Shown in pieces: positions 1-5,741 of a DNA stretch of 6,015 nucleotides. The notes beneath the pieces are model-generated. The model was not told the origin of the DNA and searched no databases. It worked only from the letters and a program-made list of their open reading frames with translations. Each line of letters begins with the position of its first letter. The first letter of the stretch is position 1. The position numbers were made by a program, and so were the translations under genes. The DNA comes from Bacteroidota bacterium. Its GTDB lineage: Bacteria; Bacteroidota; Rhodothermia; Rhodothermales; UBA10348. The DNA lies in assembly GCA_024640835.1 (NCBI GenBank), contig JAHEEH010000134.1, forward strand, positions 1 through 6,015, read 5' to 3'.

Positions 1-192
1 ACCCTCGCAACGGTATACGAGCTGATCGGTGATCGCGATCGTGCTCTTGAATTCGTCGATCTCGCCCTTCAGAACCCATGGTCACATCCATCGATTGCGT
101 CCTCAATCTGGCTCGAGGACCTTCGCGCGGATCCCAGGTATATTGCGATGCGATCCGCCGCTGAAATTCTGGTTCAGACTCCTCCTTCGTGA
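1..192 (+). CDS. C-terminal end of a TPR-like protein (5' truncated)
   Basis: Frame 1 is open from the first base to the TGA at 190-192 and gives 63 residues, beginning TLATVYELIGDRDRALEFVD. The helix-turn-helix pattern (LATVYELIGDRDRALEFVDLAL, then a short segment ending in LRADPRY) is what the last tetratricopeptide repeat and tail look like in large bacterial TPR proteins, for example those with an N-terminal Ser/Thr kinase, cyclase or transcription-regulator domain, which often end in 'DP(R/L)xxLRxDPRF'. Which N-terminal domain it carries cannot be seen. TPRs bind protein partners; no enzymatic role can be assigned. The stop codon overlaps the start of the downstream MFS gene by four bases (GTGA), so the two are probably co-transcribed and translationally coupled. 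The family call rests on a short piece. Confidence 0.6.
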   Translation, partial: TLATVYELIGDRDRALEFVDLALQNPWSHPSIASSIWLEDLRADPRYIAMRSAAEILVQTPPS

Positions 193-1433
193 CCATCGTC
201 CGACTCGGGCTCAGGGAGAACTGGCAGCAGTTCGCACTGCTCGTCCTGGTCAACGCGTTCGTCGGAACGATGGTGGGTGTCGAGCGATCGGTCCTCACTC
301 TCCTGGCCGAGACGGAGTTCGGGGTCGTGTCGGCGACCGCCGCGCTCTCGTTCCTCGTCGCATTCGGGCTCTCCAAGGCCGCCGCGAACTTCCTTGCGGG
401 CGATTTCGCCGAGCGGATCGGGCGACGCCGAATCCTGGTCACCGGCTGGCTTTTCGCCCTGCCCGTTCCCTTCCTGCTGTGGTGGGCCCCGTCCTGGGGA
501 TGGGTCGTCGCCGCTAATCTGCTGCTCGGCGTGAACCAGGGGCTCGCCTGGTCGGCGACGGTCATCATGAAGATCGACCTCGTCGGACCGAGGCAGCGTG
601 GACTCGCCATGGGCCTGAACGAATTCGCGGGATACCTGGCCGTGGCGCTGGCGGCACTGGGGGCCGGTTACCTGGCGTCCACGATGGGCCCGAGGAGCGG
701 ACCTGTCTGGATCGGCGGCGGCGCCGCCATCCTGGGCCTGGCCGTTTCCGCCTGGTTCGTGAAGGACACCGGGGGCCACGTGGAGCTCGAGCACGTGATG
801 GCCGACCGGGGAATCGAGGGTGGTCCCGACGAGTTCCCCACCGGCACACGGGCGAGGCTCTGGCATTCCAGCTGGACGCACAAGCCGCTTTTTGCAGCGA
901 ACCAGGCGGGCTTCGTCAACAACCTGAACGACGGGCTCGCGTGGGGACTATTCCCGCTCTTCTTCGCCGCGTCCGGCCTGTCGCTCGGACAGATCGGGTG
1001 GCTGGCCGCGCTCTACCCGGCCGTCTGGGGTGTGGCCCAGGTGGGAACGGGCGCGCTGTCCGATCGGACCGGGCGACGGCCCCTCATCGTCTCCGGCATG
1101 CTGCTGCAGGCGGTCGGGCTCGGACTCTTCGCCGTGACCGACGAATTCGCCTCGTGGGCGGCCGCTTCGGTGGTGCTGGGTCTCGGAACGGCCGCGGTCT
1201 ATCCAACGCTCATCGCCCAGGTGAGCGATCTCGTCTCGGCGCGAGACCGCGCGAGCGGCGTGGGGATCTACCGGCTGTGGCGTGACCTGGGATACGTCGC
1301 GGGGGGTCTGCTGGCCGGCGTGCTGGCAGACCTGTTCGGCTTCCGTGCGGCGATCGGAGTCGTGGCCGTCCTCACGGCCCTCTCGGGCCTGTTGGCCCTG
1401 CGCCACCTCCCGGGCCGGGCCGGTTCAATTTGA
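189..1433 (+). CDS. Major facilitator superfamily (MFS) transporter
   Basis: A complete 414-residue integral inner-membrane carrier, the usual length for a 12-helix MFS protein; substrate unknown. Hydrophobic segments lie at about residues 15-37, 47-70, 83-101, 103-123, 137-163, 170-190, 236-262, 268-290, 298-316, 322-343, 365-385 and 386-406, with a polar central loop at 191-232. The MFS signature loop between helices 2 and 3 is present in both halves: GDFAERIGRRR at 71-81 and GALSDRTGRRP at 288-298. Other conserved-looking stretches are GVNQGLAWSATVIMKIDLVG (114-133), GFVNNLNDGLAWGLFPLFFA (241-260) and YRLWRDLGY (361-369). They recall a bacterial MFS subgroup without an assigned substrate. 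Start: GTG at 189, overlapping the upstream TGA (GTGA); no Shine-Dalgarno is visible, which suits translational coupling. A transporter of small organic solutes or a drug/efflux pump are both possible. Confidence 0.93.
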   Translation: MTIVRLGLRENWQQFALLVLVNAFVGTMVGVERSVLTLLAETEFGVVSATAALSFLVAFGLSKAAANFLAGDFAERIGRRRILVTGWLFALPVPFLLWWAPSWGWVVAANLLLGVNQGLAWSATVIMKIDLVGPRQRGLAMGLNEFAGYLAVALAALGAGYLASTMGPRSGPVWIGGGAAILGLAVSAWFVKDTGGHVELEHVMADRGIEGGPDEFPTGTRARLWHSSWTHKPLFAANQAGFVNNLNDGLAWGLFPLFFAASGLSLGQIGWLAALYPAVWGVAQVGTGALSDRTGRRPLIVSGMLLQAVGLGLFAVTDEFASWAAASVVLGLGTAAVYPTLIAQVSDLVSARDRASGVGIYRLWRDLGYVAGGLLAGVLADLFGFRAAIGVVAVLTALSGLLALRHLPGRAGSI

Positions 1434-1441
1434 GGGCAGAC

Positions 1442-1472
1442 TTGCCATAGGCCGAGAGATTTCTTCTATTTG
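1442..1472 (+). promoter_or_regulatory. Bacteroidota-type promoter candidate for the exported repeat protein
   Basis: TTG at 1442-1444 is followed, after exactly 20 nt, by TCTATTTG at 1465-1472. The Bacteroidota primary sigma factor recognises a -33 TTG/TTTG and a -7 TAnnTTTG; the -7 here differs at one fixed position (C for A). It would start transcription near 1479, leaving a leader of about 70 nt before the ATG at 1551. The spacing equals that of the better match upstream of the tRNA in this window. The assignment comes from pattern reading only. Confidence 0.45.
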
Positions 1473-1536
1473 TGCCTGCGGACGCGTCACGTCCGCCCCC
1501 AGCGCGTGACGCGAACGACCCCAGCCAGTTCATCAC

Positions 1537-1544
1537 AGGAGAGG
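1537..1544 (+). promoter_or_regulatory. Shine-Dalgarno that fixes the start at 1551
   Basis: AGGAGAGG lies 6 nt before ATG 1551. It decides between that start and an in-frame TTG at 1470, which falls inside the promoter candidate and would place 27 polar residues before the signal peptide. So clear a Shine-Dalgarno is less common in Bacteroidota, where many genes lack one. Confidence 0.7.
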
Positions 1545-1550
1545 TGTACC

Positions 1551-2225
1551 ATGCCCAGCAGGCTTACCCCCGGCTTGCGATCCGTTCCGCCACGCGTTCT
1601 GGTAGCACTCGTCGCCTCAGTAGCGGTCGGCGCAGTGAACGCGCCATCGTGGGCCCAGAGCGGTCATCCGGACGATCCATTCTGGAGATCTCCATTCGGA
1701 ACGCCCGGCATGGGAACGGGAGCGCGCGAGGCCGTCGTGGTCGATGGTGAGCTCTACGTCTCGGATGCCACCTACACCGGCCCCGTCGAGGGAGGCGGCA
1801 CCGACAGGATGCAACTGGCCATCTGGGACGGCGTGGGCTGGCGAACCGACGGAGAGGGCATCCTCTCGGCGGGCCGTGGGTGGCGTCGCCGCGGCTTACG
1901 TCGCCCGGTGGGACGGATCGGCCTGGCATGCACTCGGGGCCGGCGTCAACGGCAACGTGGTTGCGCTGGCCACGGACGGCAACGGCAATCTCTACGCAGG
2001 AGGGACCTTCACCCAGGCGGGCGGAGCGCCGGCCAGGCACGTCGCCCGCTGGGACGGCGCAAGCTGGTCCACGCTGTCGGACATCACGGGGTCGGGCGAC
2101 GGGGTCAACGGAAACGTATCCGCGATCGCCGTGGGAAACTCCCGTGTGTACGTGGGCGGAGCGTTCACGGAGGCCGGCCAGCAGGCCGCCACCAGCGTCG
2201 CGTCGTGGAACTGGACCACCGGTGA
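1551..2225 (+). CDS. 5' fragment of frameshifted exported beta-propeller protein (signal peptide and first repeat)
   Basis: This is the start of the large secreted protein continued at 1876-4041 in another frame. From ATG 1551 the product opens with a Sec signal peptide: arginines at residues 4, 10 and 15, a hydrophobic core at about 16-31 (VLVALVASVAVGAV), and a likely cleavage after SWA (residue 35) before QSG. A first repeat follows (AVVVDGELYV at 61-70, then AIWDGVGW at about 90-97). The match to the repeat pattern ends near residue 107 (around base 1870). Downstream, this frame becomes an arginine-rich, low-complexity shadow of the other frame up to the TGA at 2223-2225, so those roughly 115 residues are not a real protein segment. 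Read with the downstream fragment, the intact gene would span 1551-4041, about 829 residues. If the frameshift is real, only a secreted stub is made. Confidence 0.7.
   Translation: MPSRLTPGLRSVPPRVLVALVASVAVGAVNAPSWAQSGHPDDPFWRSPFGTPGMGTGAREAVVVDGELYVSDATYTGPVEGGGTDRMQLAIWDGVGWRTDGEGILSAGRGWRRRGLRRPVGRIGLACTRGRRQRQRGCAGHGRQRQSLRRRDLHPGGRSAGQARRPLGRRKLVHAVGHHGVGRRGQRKRIRDRRGKLPCVRGRSVHGGRPAGRHQRRVVELDHR
1861..1876 (+). other. Frameshift plus probable ~53-56 nt loss inside a repeat unit
   Basis: The repeat pattern runs in frame 3 up to about GEGI (1854-1862) and resumes in frame 1 at about AVGGVAAAYVARWDG (from 1873). The conserved repeat tryptophan codons on each side, at 1824 and 1909, are 85 nt apart, whereas the next unit measures 141 nt (1909 to 2050) and a later one 138 nt. 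About 53-56 nt of the unit, the part that normally carries the VxALAxDGxxLYxGGxFT motif, is therefore missing, and both numbers equal 2 modulo 3, which accounts for the frame change. It could be a true deletion between repeats or an assembly or read error. No slippery heptamer suggesting programmed frameshifting is visible. Confidence 0.75.
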
Positions 2226-4041
2226 CTGGGAGCCGGTCGGCGGTGGTGTTCACATGACGGGCTTCCCCTTCGGTGGAATCGTGGACATCGGTGTCTCGGG
2301 CGGGACCGTCTACGTCGCAGGCGATTTCGACTGGGCGATCAACGACGGAGGGGAAATTGCGGTGGGCAACGTCGCGGTCTTCGAGAACGACAGCTGGGGC
2401 GCCCTCGGCTCCGGCTCGGCGACCAGCATTCTGGCCCTGCTCGTGTCGCCCGGGGGGGGCGTATTCGCGGCCGGCGACTTCTCCGCGCCCCCGACTGGCC
2501 GGATCGAAGGCGTGGCCGAATGGAACGGATCGACCTGGACGCCCCTGAACCTGGACGAATACGCGTGGGAAACCGCCGAGCTGGTCTGGTATGATGGTTC
2601 CGTCGTCGCGATCGCGGCCCAGGGCCCGTCCGAGACCGGCAGCGTGCGGACGAACGGCATTGCACGGTGGACCGGATCGCACTGGACCGCGCTCGGGCAG
2701 GGAATCAGCGGACCGGTGAACGCTTTGGTCAAGCACGACGGAGCGCTGTATGCTGGAGGGGATTTCTATTTCGCCGGCGAAATCGAGGCCCGATCCCTGG
2801 CCCGCTGGGACGGCGCGGCCTGGTCCGTCGTCGGTGGCGGCTTCCCGGTCAGCGGTTCCATCCTGCCCGTGTCCTCGCTGGCCTCCACGCCCTCCGGGCT
2901 GGTCGCAGCCGGGTACTTCGCCGAGATCGGCGGGGTGAGCGCCACCAACATCGCGATGTGGGACGGGTCGGCCTGGAGCCCCATGGGCGACGGGCTTCGT
3001 GATTTCGGATTCACCCCATCGATCAAGCGCGTCCTGTATGAAGACGGATCGCTCTATGCGGGCGGAACGTTTTTCCTGAGCGGTTCGGCGACGATCCGCG
3101 GGCTGGCCCGCTGGACGGGCACCACGTGGGAAGCGGTCGGGGGCGGAGCGCGAGAGGTAGAGACGCTTGCCGCGAAGGACGGCATGATTGCGGTGGGCAG
3201 TCTCGGCGCCAGCCTGGAGGTGGATTTCGGACCGACCGGCAACGGCACGCCGCAGGTCACCGACAACGTGGCAATCTGGAACGGGTCAGCGTGGGGCGGC
3301 ACGTCGGGAGGGGTGACGGGCTCCGTCCGGGCCATCGCCTTCGACGGGCCCGACATCATCGTGGGCGGTGATTTCACGGCGGCCGGCGGGGTGACCGCCA
3401 ACAACATCGCGCGTTTCGACGGCACCACCTGGCAGACGTTCGGTGACGGCGTCAACGGCCGCGTGCGTGCCATCCATGTCAACGGTTCGGACGTGTACGT
3501 GGGAGGAGATTTCACCGAGGCCTCCGGTACGACGGTCCGTGGACTGGCACGCTGGGACGGCTCGGCCTGGCACGAGCTCGGCTCGGGCCTTCTGAACGCG
3601 ACCGTCCTCAACAGTTCGCCGGGATCCGTCCGGGCCCTCGCGGGCGCCGATGACGGCCTGTTCGTGGGGGGCAGCTTCACCTTCACCGGCGGTTGGACCT
3701 CCCAGAACATCGCCACGTGGAGTGACTACGTGCACATCGGCGTAGGCGTGGATTCTGCCCCGGAAATACCCGGGCGACGGGTTTCCCTGGACGGCAATTA
3801 CCCGAACCCCTTCTCCACCTCGACGGCACTTCGATTCGAGTTGGAAAGGGCGGAGTCGATGACTCTCGAGATCTTCGATGTACTCGGTCGCCGGGTGCGT
3901 ACCGTCTTTGATGATCACCTTATGCCTGAAGGCCGGCAGGAAATCAGGATTGACGCATCCGATCTCCCGGCCGGCGCCTACATCTACCGACTGACTGCCG
4001 ATGGTCGCGCGGTCGCCGGAAGCATGTTGCTGGTCAGATAG
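1876..4041 (+). CDS. 3' fragment: beta-propeller-like repeats with a T9SS C-terminal sorting domain
   Basis: Carries the body of the exported protein begun at 1551. It contains about twelve tandem units of 45-57 residues with the pattern (V/I/L)AxWDGxxWxxLGxGVxGxVxALxxxxxxLYxGGxFTxAGG. These resemble kelch/Rax2-like propeller blades; with the broken first units the total is about 13-14, enough for two six- or seven-bladed propellers (inference). Some units carry insertions (around 2240-2370 and 3180-3270). The last ~80 residues, from YPNPF (Y codon 3799-3801) through LEIFDVLGRRVRTVF and LPAGAYIYRLT to SMLLVR, are a type A T9SS sorting tail of the TIGR04183 kind. It directs export across the outer membrane and attachment or release at the surface. 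A frame-1 ATG at 1744 exists, but 1744-1872 only re-reads the upstream fragment out of frame, so the supported coding starts at about 1873-1876; no ribosome site precedes it. A surface adhesion or binding role is plausible; no catalytic motif is seen. Confidence 0.85.
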   Translation: MGGVAAAYVARWDGSAWHALGAGVNGNVVALATDGNGNLYAGGTFTQAGGAPARHVARWDGASWSTLSDITGSGDGVNGNVSAIAVGNSRVYVGGAFTEAGQQAATSVASWNWTTGDWEPVGGGVHMTGFPFGGIVDIGVSGGTVYVAGDFDWAINDGGEIAVGNVAVFENDSWGALGSGSATSILALLVSPGGGVFAAGDFSAPPTGRIEGVAEWNGSTWTPLNLDEYAWETAELVWYDGSVVAIAAQGPSETGSVRTNGIARWTGSHWTALGQGISGPVNALVKHDGALYAGGDFYFAGEIEARSLARWDGAAWSVVGGGFPVSGSILPVSSLASTPSGLVAAGYFAEIGGVSATNIAMWDGSAWSPMGDGLRDFGFTPSIKRVLYEDGSLYAGGTFFLSGSATIRGLARWTGTTWEAVGGGAREVETLAAKDGMIAVGSLGASLEVDFGPTGNGTPQVTDNVAIWNGSAWGGTSGGVTGSVRAIAFDGPDIIVGGDFTAAGGVTANNIARFDGTTWQTFGDGVNGRVRAIHVNGSDVYVGGDFTEASGTTVRGLARWDGSAWHELGSGLLNATVLNSSPGSVRALAGADDGLFVGGSFTFTGGWTSQNIATWSDYVHIGVGVDSAPEIPGRRVSLDGNYPNPFSTSTALRFELERAESMTLEIFDVLGRRVRTVFDDHLMPEGRQEIRIDASDLPAGAYIYRLTADGRAVAGSMLLVR

Positions 4042-4048
4042 CGCGCCA

Positions 4049-4075
4049 CCTTACCCGGGAAGGCCCAGGGTAAGG
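4049..4075 (+). terminator. Stem-loop just after the repeat-protein stop codon
   Basis: CCTTACCC (4049-4056) and GGGTAAGG (4068-4075) form a perfect 8-bp stem with an 11-nt loop, 7 nt after the TAG at 4039-4041. There is no T-run after it, so it may act as a weak terminator or as a 3'-end stabiliser of the mRNA. Confidence 0.4.
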
Positions 4076-4103
4076 AATGTGTGCAGGCACCCGGTATGGC
4101 CCC

Positions 4104-4203
4104 TGCGTGCCCGGGAGGATTATTCCGCTCGCGTACGCTCGCTTCATGGTCGCGCGCCATGGGCGCGCTCTACGCAAACCCCCTCGGGGGTTCTCATCCT
4201 CCG
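4104..4203 (-). repeat. Structured element bordered by copies of the tRNA-Arg T-arm/acceptor end
   Basis: Left border: 4104-4121 (tgcgtgcccgggaggatt) repeats exactly 4250-4267, the 3' end of the tRNA-Arg gene (T-loop part, T-stem 3' strand, acceptor strand, discriminator and two flanking bases). Right border: 4184-4202 read on the + strand matches the tRNA T-arm read on the - strand at 17 of 19 positions, with loop TTCTCAT in place of TTCGAAT and the same T-stem pairing. The two borders are inverted relative to each other, so in a - strand transcript GGAGGAU (4202 to 4196) can pair with AUCCUCC (4120 to 4114). Inside are two hairpins: AACCCC/GGGGTT (4177-4192) and GCGCGCC/GGCGCGC (4152-4168). 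It lies directly past the tRNA terminator. It may be a tRNA-derived repeat, a decayed attachment site, or part of a processed or read-through RNA; none can be chosen from sequence alone. Confidence 0.6.
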
Positions 4204-4204
4204 A

Positions 4205-4248
4205 AAACTAAACATCCCGCCAGGGACAGAAGCCCTGTCGGGATGTTT
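4205..4248 (-). terminator. Intrinsic terminator of the tRNA-Arg transcript
   Basis: AAACATCCCG (4210-4219) pairs with CGGGATGTTT (4239-4248), a perfect 10-bp outer stem. After one mismatch the inner CAGGG/CCCTG (4221-4225 with 4233-4237) adds 5 bp, with a 7-nt loop. Read on the - strand, the stem is followed by AGTTTTC, and its 3' arm itself ends in TTT. The structure starts 3 nt past the tRNA 3' end. The + strand side has only TTTAT, so it may also act weakly on transcripts coming from the repeat-protein gene. Confidence 0.8.
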
Positions 4249-4251
4249 ATG

Positions 4252-4325
<74 letters not shown>

Positions 4326-4365
4326 GTGGCAGACGCAGTGGAATAGCCTCCTGCGCCGCGAGTTC

Positions 4366-4398
4366 CAAAGATAGGCCGATTTTCCGGGCCCCACAAAA
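4366..4398 (-). promoter_or_regulatory. Bacteroidota-type promoter of tRNA-Arg
   Basis: On the - strand TATCTTTG (4373 to 4366) is an exact match to the -7 consensus TAnnTTTG, and TTTTG (4398 to 4394) supplies the -33 element; 20 nt separate them. Transcription would start near 4360, giving a leader of about 35 nt before the mature tRNA 5' end at 4325. This is the strongest promoter match I see and a main reason for placing the organism near Bacteroidota. Confidence 0.7.
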
Positions 4399-4416
4399 TG
4401 AAGATTCAGGGCCCGG
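4384..4416 (-). other. 8-bp inverted repeat around the tRNA -33 box, downstream of the acetyltransferase
   Basis: CCGGGCCC (4384-4391) and GGGCCCGG (4409-4416) are perfect inverted repeats separated by 17 A/T-rich bases that contain the -33 TTTTG. As RNA it would lie 40 nt past the stop of the acetyltransferase gene and could help to end that transcript, but no T-run follows. As DNA it could be an operator-like site. Either role is a guess. Confidence 0.35.
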
Positions 4417-4456
4417 GGGCGGAGTGGAGGGCACCGGCTCTCGAGTTCCCAGGCCT

Positions 4457-5581
4457 CTAGCCCAGGTCCTTCTGGTAGATCCTGTGTCGCTTGTACACCT
4501 GCCCGCCCCAGGCCTCGTACGTCGAGCGCATGGCCTGGTTGTTCTCCAGCACGTGCTGGGAATCCAGGCGGGTCAGGCCGGCCCGTTTGGCTTCGTTCAT
4601 GATGGCGACGCCCATGAGCACTTCGACACCCTTCCCCCGCCATTCGGGCAATACGCCACCGAGCAGCAGGTTGAGCTGCTTGGCCGTCTTCATGGCCCGC
4701 CAGATGTAGAAGAGGCCCAGGGGAAACAGTCGGCCCCTCGCCTTGCGGAATCCGGGTGTCACCAGGGGCATGCCGACGGTGAAGCCGATCGTTTCGCCGT
4801 CGTGCTCCACGACCTTGACGAAACGCGGGTCCAGGAACCCGATGAAGCGGTCTATCAGGTCCTGGATTTCCCGATCGTCCAGCGGAACGTACCCGTAAAT
4901 GTCCAGATACGTCTTGTTCATGAGCTCCAGAATCCTCGGAGCATACGCCTTCAACTGCGACGTCTTCGTAAAACTCTTGAGGTCGGTTCCACTCCGCCCG
5001 GACAAGCGCTCCGCGATCCTTGACACGCGATCCGGTACCTCGGTCGTCATGAAATAGGTGACGTAATCGACCTCCTTCAGGTACCCCGAGGCTTCGACGA
5101 AGCCCGGCAGATAGCGCGGCCCGTGCAGGGTCTCGATGCCCGGGTCCTCGTCAAATCCGTCGATGAGCATGCCCTGCGGGTCCTGGTCGGTGAACCCCAT
5201 GGGACCCACGATGCGATCGCACCCCTGGGACCGGACCCATTCCTCCACCCACTCCAGAAGGGCACGGGCCGTCTCGGGGTGGTCATCGCAGTCGAAGAAA
5301 CCGAATCGGCCCACGGCCTCTCCCGCCCGCTCGTTGTGGCGACGGTTCACGATACCCATGATGCGCCCGACCGCTCTTCCATCTCGCTCCGCGAGCGCGA
5401 GCGCCGTGTCGCAGTACGAAAGTGCGGGGTTCTTCGTGCGGTCCAGCCGATGCCACTCGTCCGACGTCAGGGGCGCGGCCCACTTCGGGTTCGCGGCGTT
5501 CGCCTCGAACGGAAGATGCAGGAAGGTCTTCAGATCCCGCCTTTCGGAAATCGGCCGGACGGCAACAGACTCGCGTTCCAT
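4457..5581 (-). CDS. GNAT-family N-acetyltransferase-like protein
   Basis: Product of 374 residues from ATG 5581, ending in TAG at 4457-4459. It resembles a family of ~370-residue GNAT-like proteins common in Bacteroidota whose substrate is, to my knowledge, unassigned. It shows an N-terminal segment PxxANPKWAAPL (about 24-38), NPALSYCD (51-58), strands LALAERDGRAVGRIMGIVN (61-79), and GPMGFTDQDPQGMLIDGFDE (126-145). In the C-terminal half are FVKVVEHDGETIGFTVGMP (254-272) and the acetyl-CoA loop LPEWRGKGVEVL (311-322), which has R-x-x-G but E where G/A is usual. It probably transfers an acetyl group in the cytoplasm. Start: the frame stays open to a GTG at 5659, adding 26 residues, but the family pattern begins at about VAVRPISERRDLKTF, so ATG 5581 is preferred; the ribosome site is weak (AAGAGA about 12 nt upstream). 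It is divergent from the nucleotidyltransferase and convergent with the repeat-protein gene. Confidence 0.85.
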   Translation of the reverse strand: MERESVAVRPISERRDLKTFLHLPFEANAANPKWAAPLTSDEWHRLDRTKNPALSYCDTALALAERDGRAVGRIMGIVNRRHNERAGEAVGRFGFFDCDDHPETARALLEWVEEWVRSQGCDRIVGPMGFTDQDPQGMLIDGFDEDPGIETLHGPRYLPGFVEASGYLKEVDYVTYFMTTEVPDRVSRIAERLSGRSGTDLKSFTKTSQLKAYAPRILELMNKTYLDIYGYVPLDDREIQDLIDRFIGFLDPRFVKVVEHDGETIGFTVGMPLVTPGFRKARGRLFPLGLFYIWRAMKTAKQLNLLLGGVLPEWRGKGVEVLMGVAIMNEAKRAGLTRLDSQHVLENNQAMRSTYEAWGGQVYKRHRIYQKDLG

Positions 5582-5659
5582 GGCTACGTATTCTCTTCGA
5601 GCCAATCCGAAGCCCGCAGGCGGCATGCGGAAAGGCGCTGTGGAATGGCCCCGTGTCAC

Positions 5660-5687
5660 AATGTACGGACCCGACCATGCCGTTCAA
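5660..5687 (-). promoter_or_regulatory. Weak promoter candidate for the acetyltransferase gene
   Basis: On the - strand TTGAAC (5687 to 5682) is followed after 16 nt by TACATT (5665 to 5660). It can be read as a poor sigma-70 -35/-10 pair or, with TTG, 19 nt and TACATTGT, as a poor Bacteroidota -33/-7 pair. It is correctly placed for a start near 5650, about 70 nt before ATG 5581. Low specificity. Confidence 0.25.
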
Positions 5688-5741
5688 GACGAAGTGATCG
5701 GCGTCCGCCATCGATTCCGTGCCCCATCCCTACTTTCCGTC

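Noticed and set aside
174..881. 235-codon - strand open frame opposite the MFS gene
   Set aside because: Low-complexity antisense shadow; the + strand has clear membrane helices and both MFS signature loops.
1470..1550. Upstream TTG start extending the exported protein by 27 residues
   Set aside because: It lies inside the -7 promoter candidate and puts polar residues before the signal peptide; ATG 1551 has an AGGAGAGG site at 6 nt.
1861..1876. Programmed ribosomal frameshift
   Set aside because: No slippery heptamer or downstream pseudoknot is evident, and the repeat unit is short by about 53-56 nt, which frameshifting would not explain.
1564..2736. 390-codon - strand open frame opposite the repeat protein
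   Set aside because: Arg/Gly/Pro-rich shadow of a high-GC gene; no family pattern, and the + strand carries the repeat motif and signal peptide.
1876..4041. CRISPR-like or satellite repeat array in the propeller gene
   Set aside because: The repetition is at protein level, with degenerate units of 45-57 codons and no constant DNA repeat/spacer pattern.
4104..4203. A second, decayed full tRNA gene
   Set aside because: Only the T-arm/acceptor end is matched, and in two opposite orientations; no D-arm or anticodon arm can be found between them.
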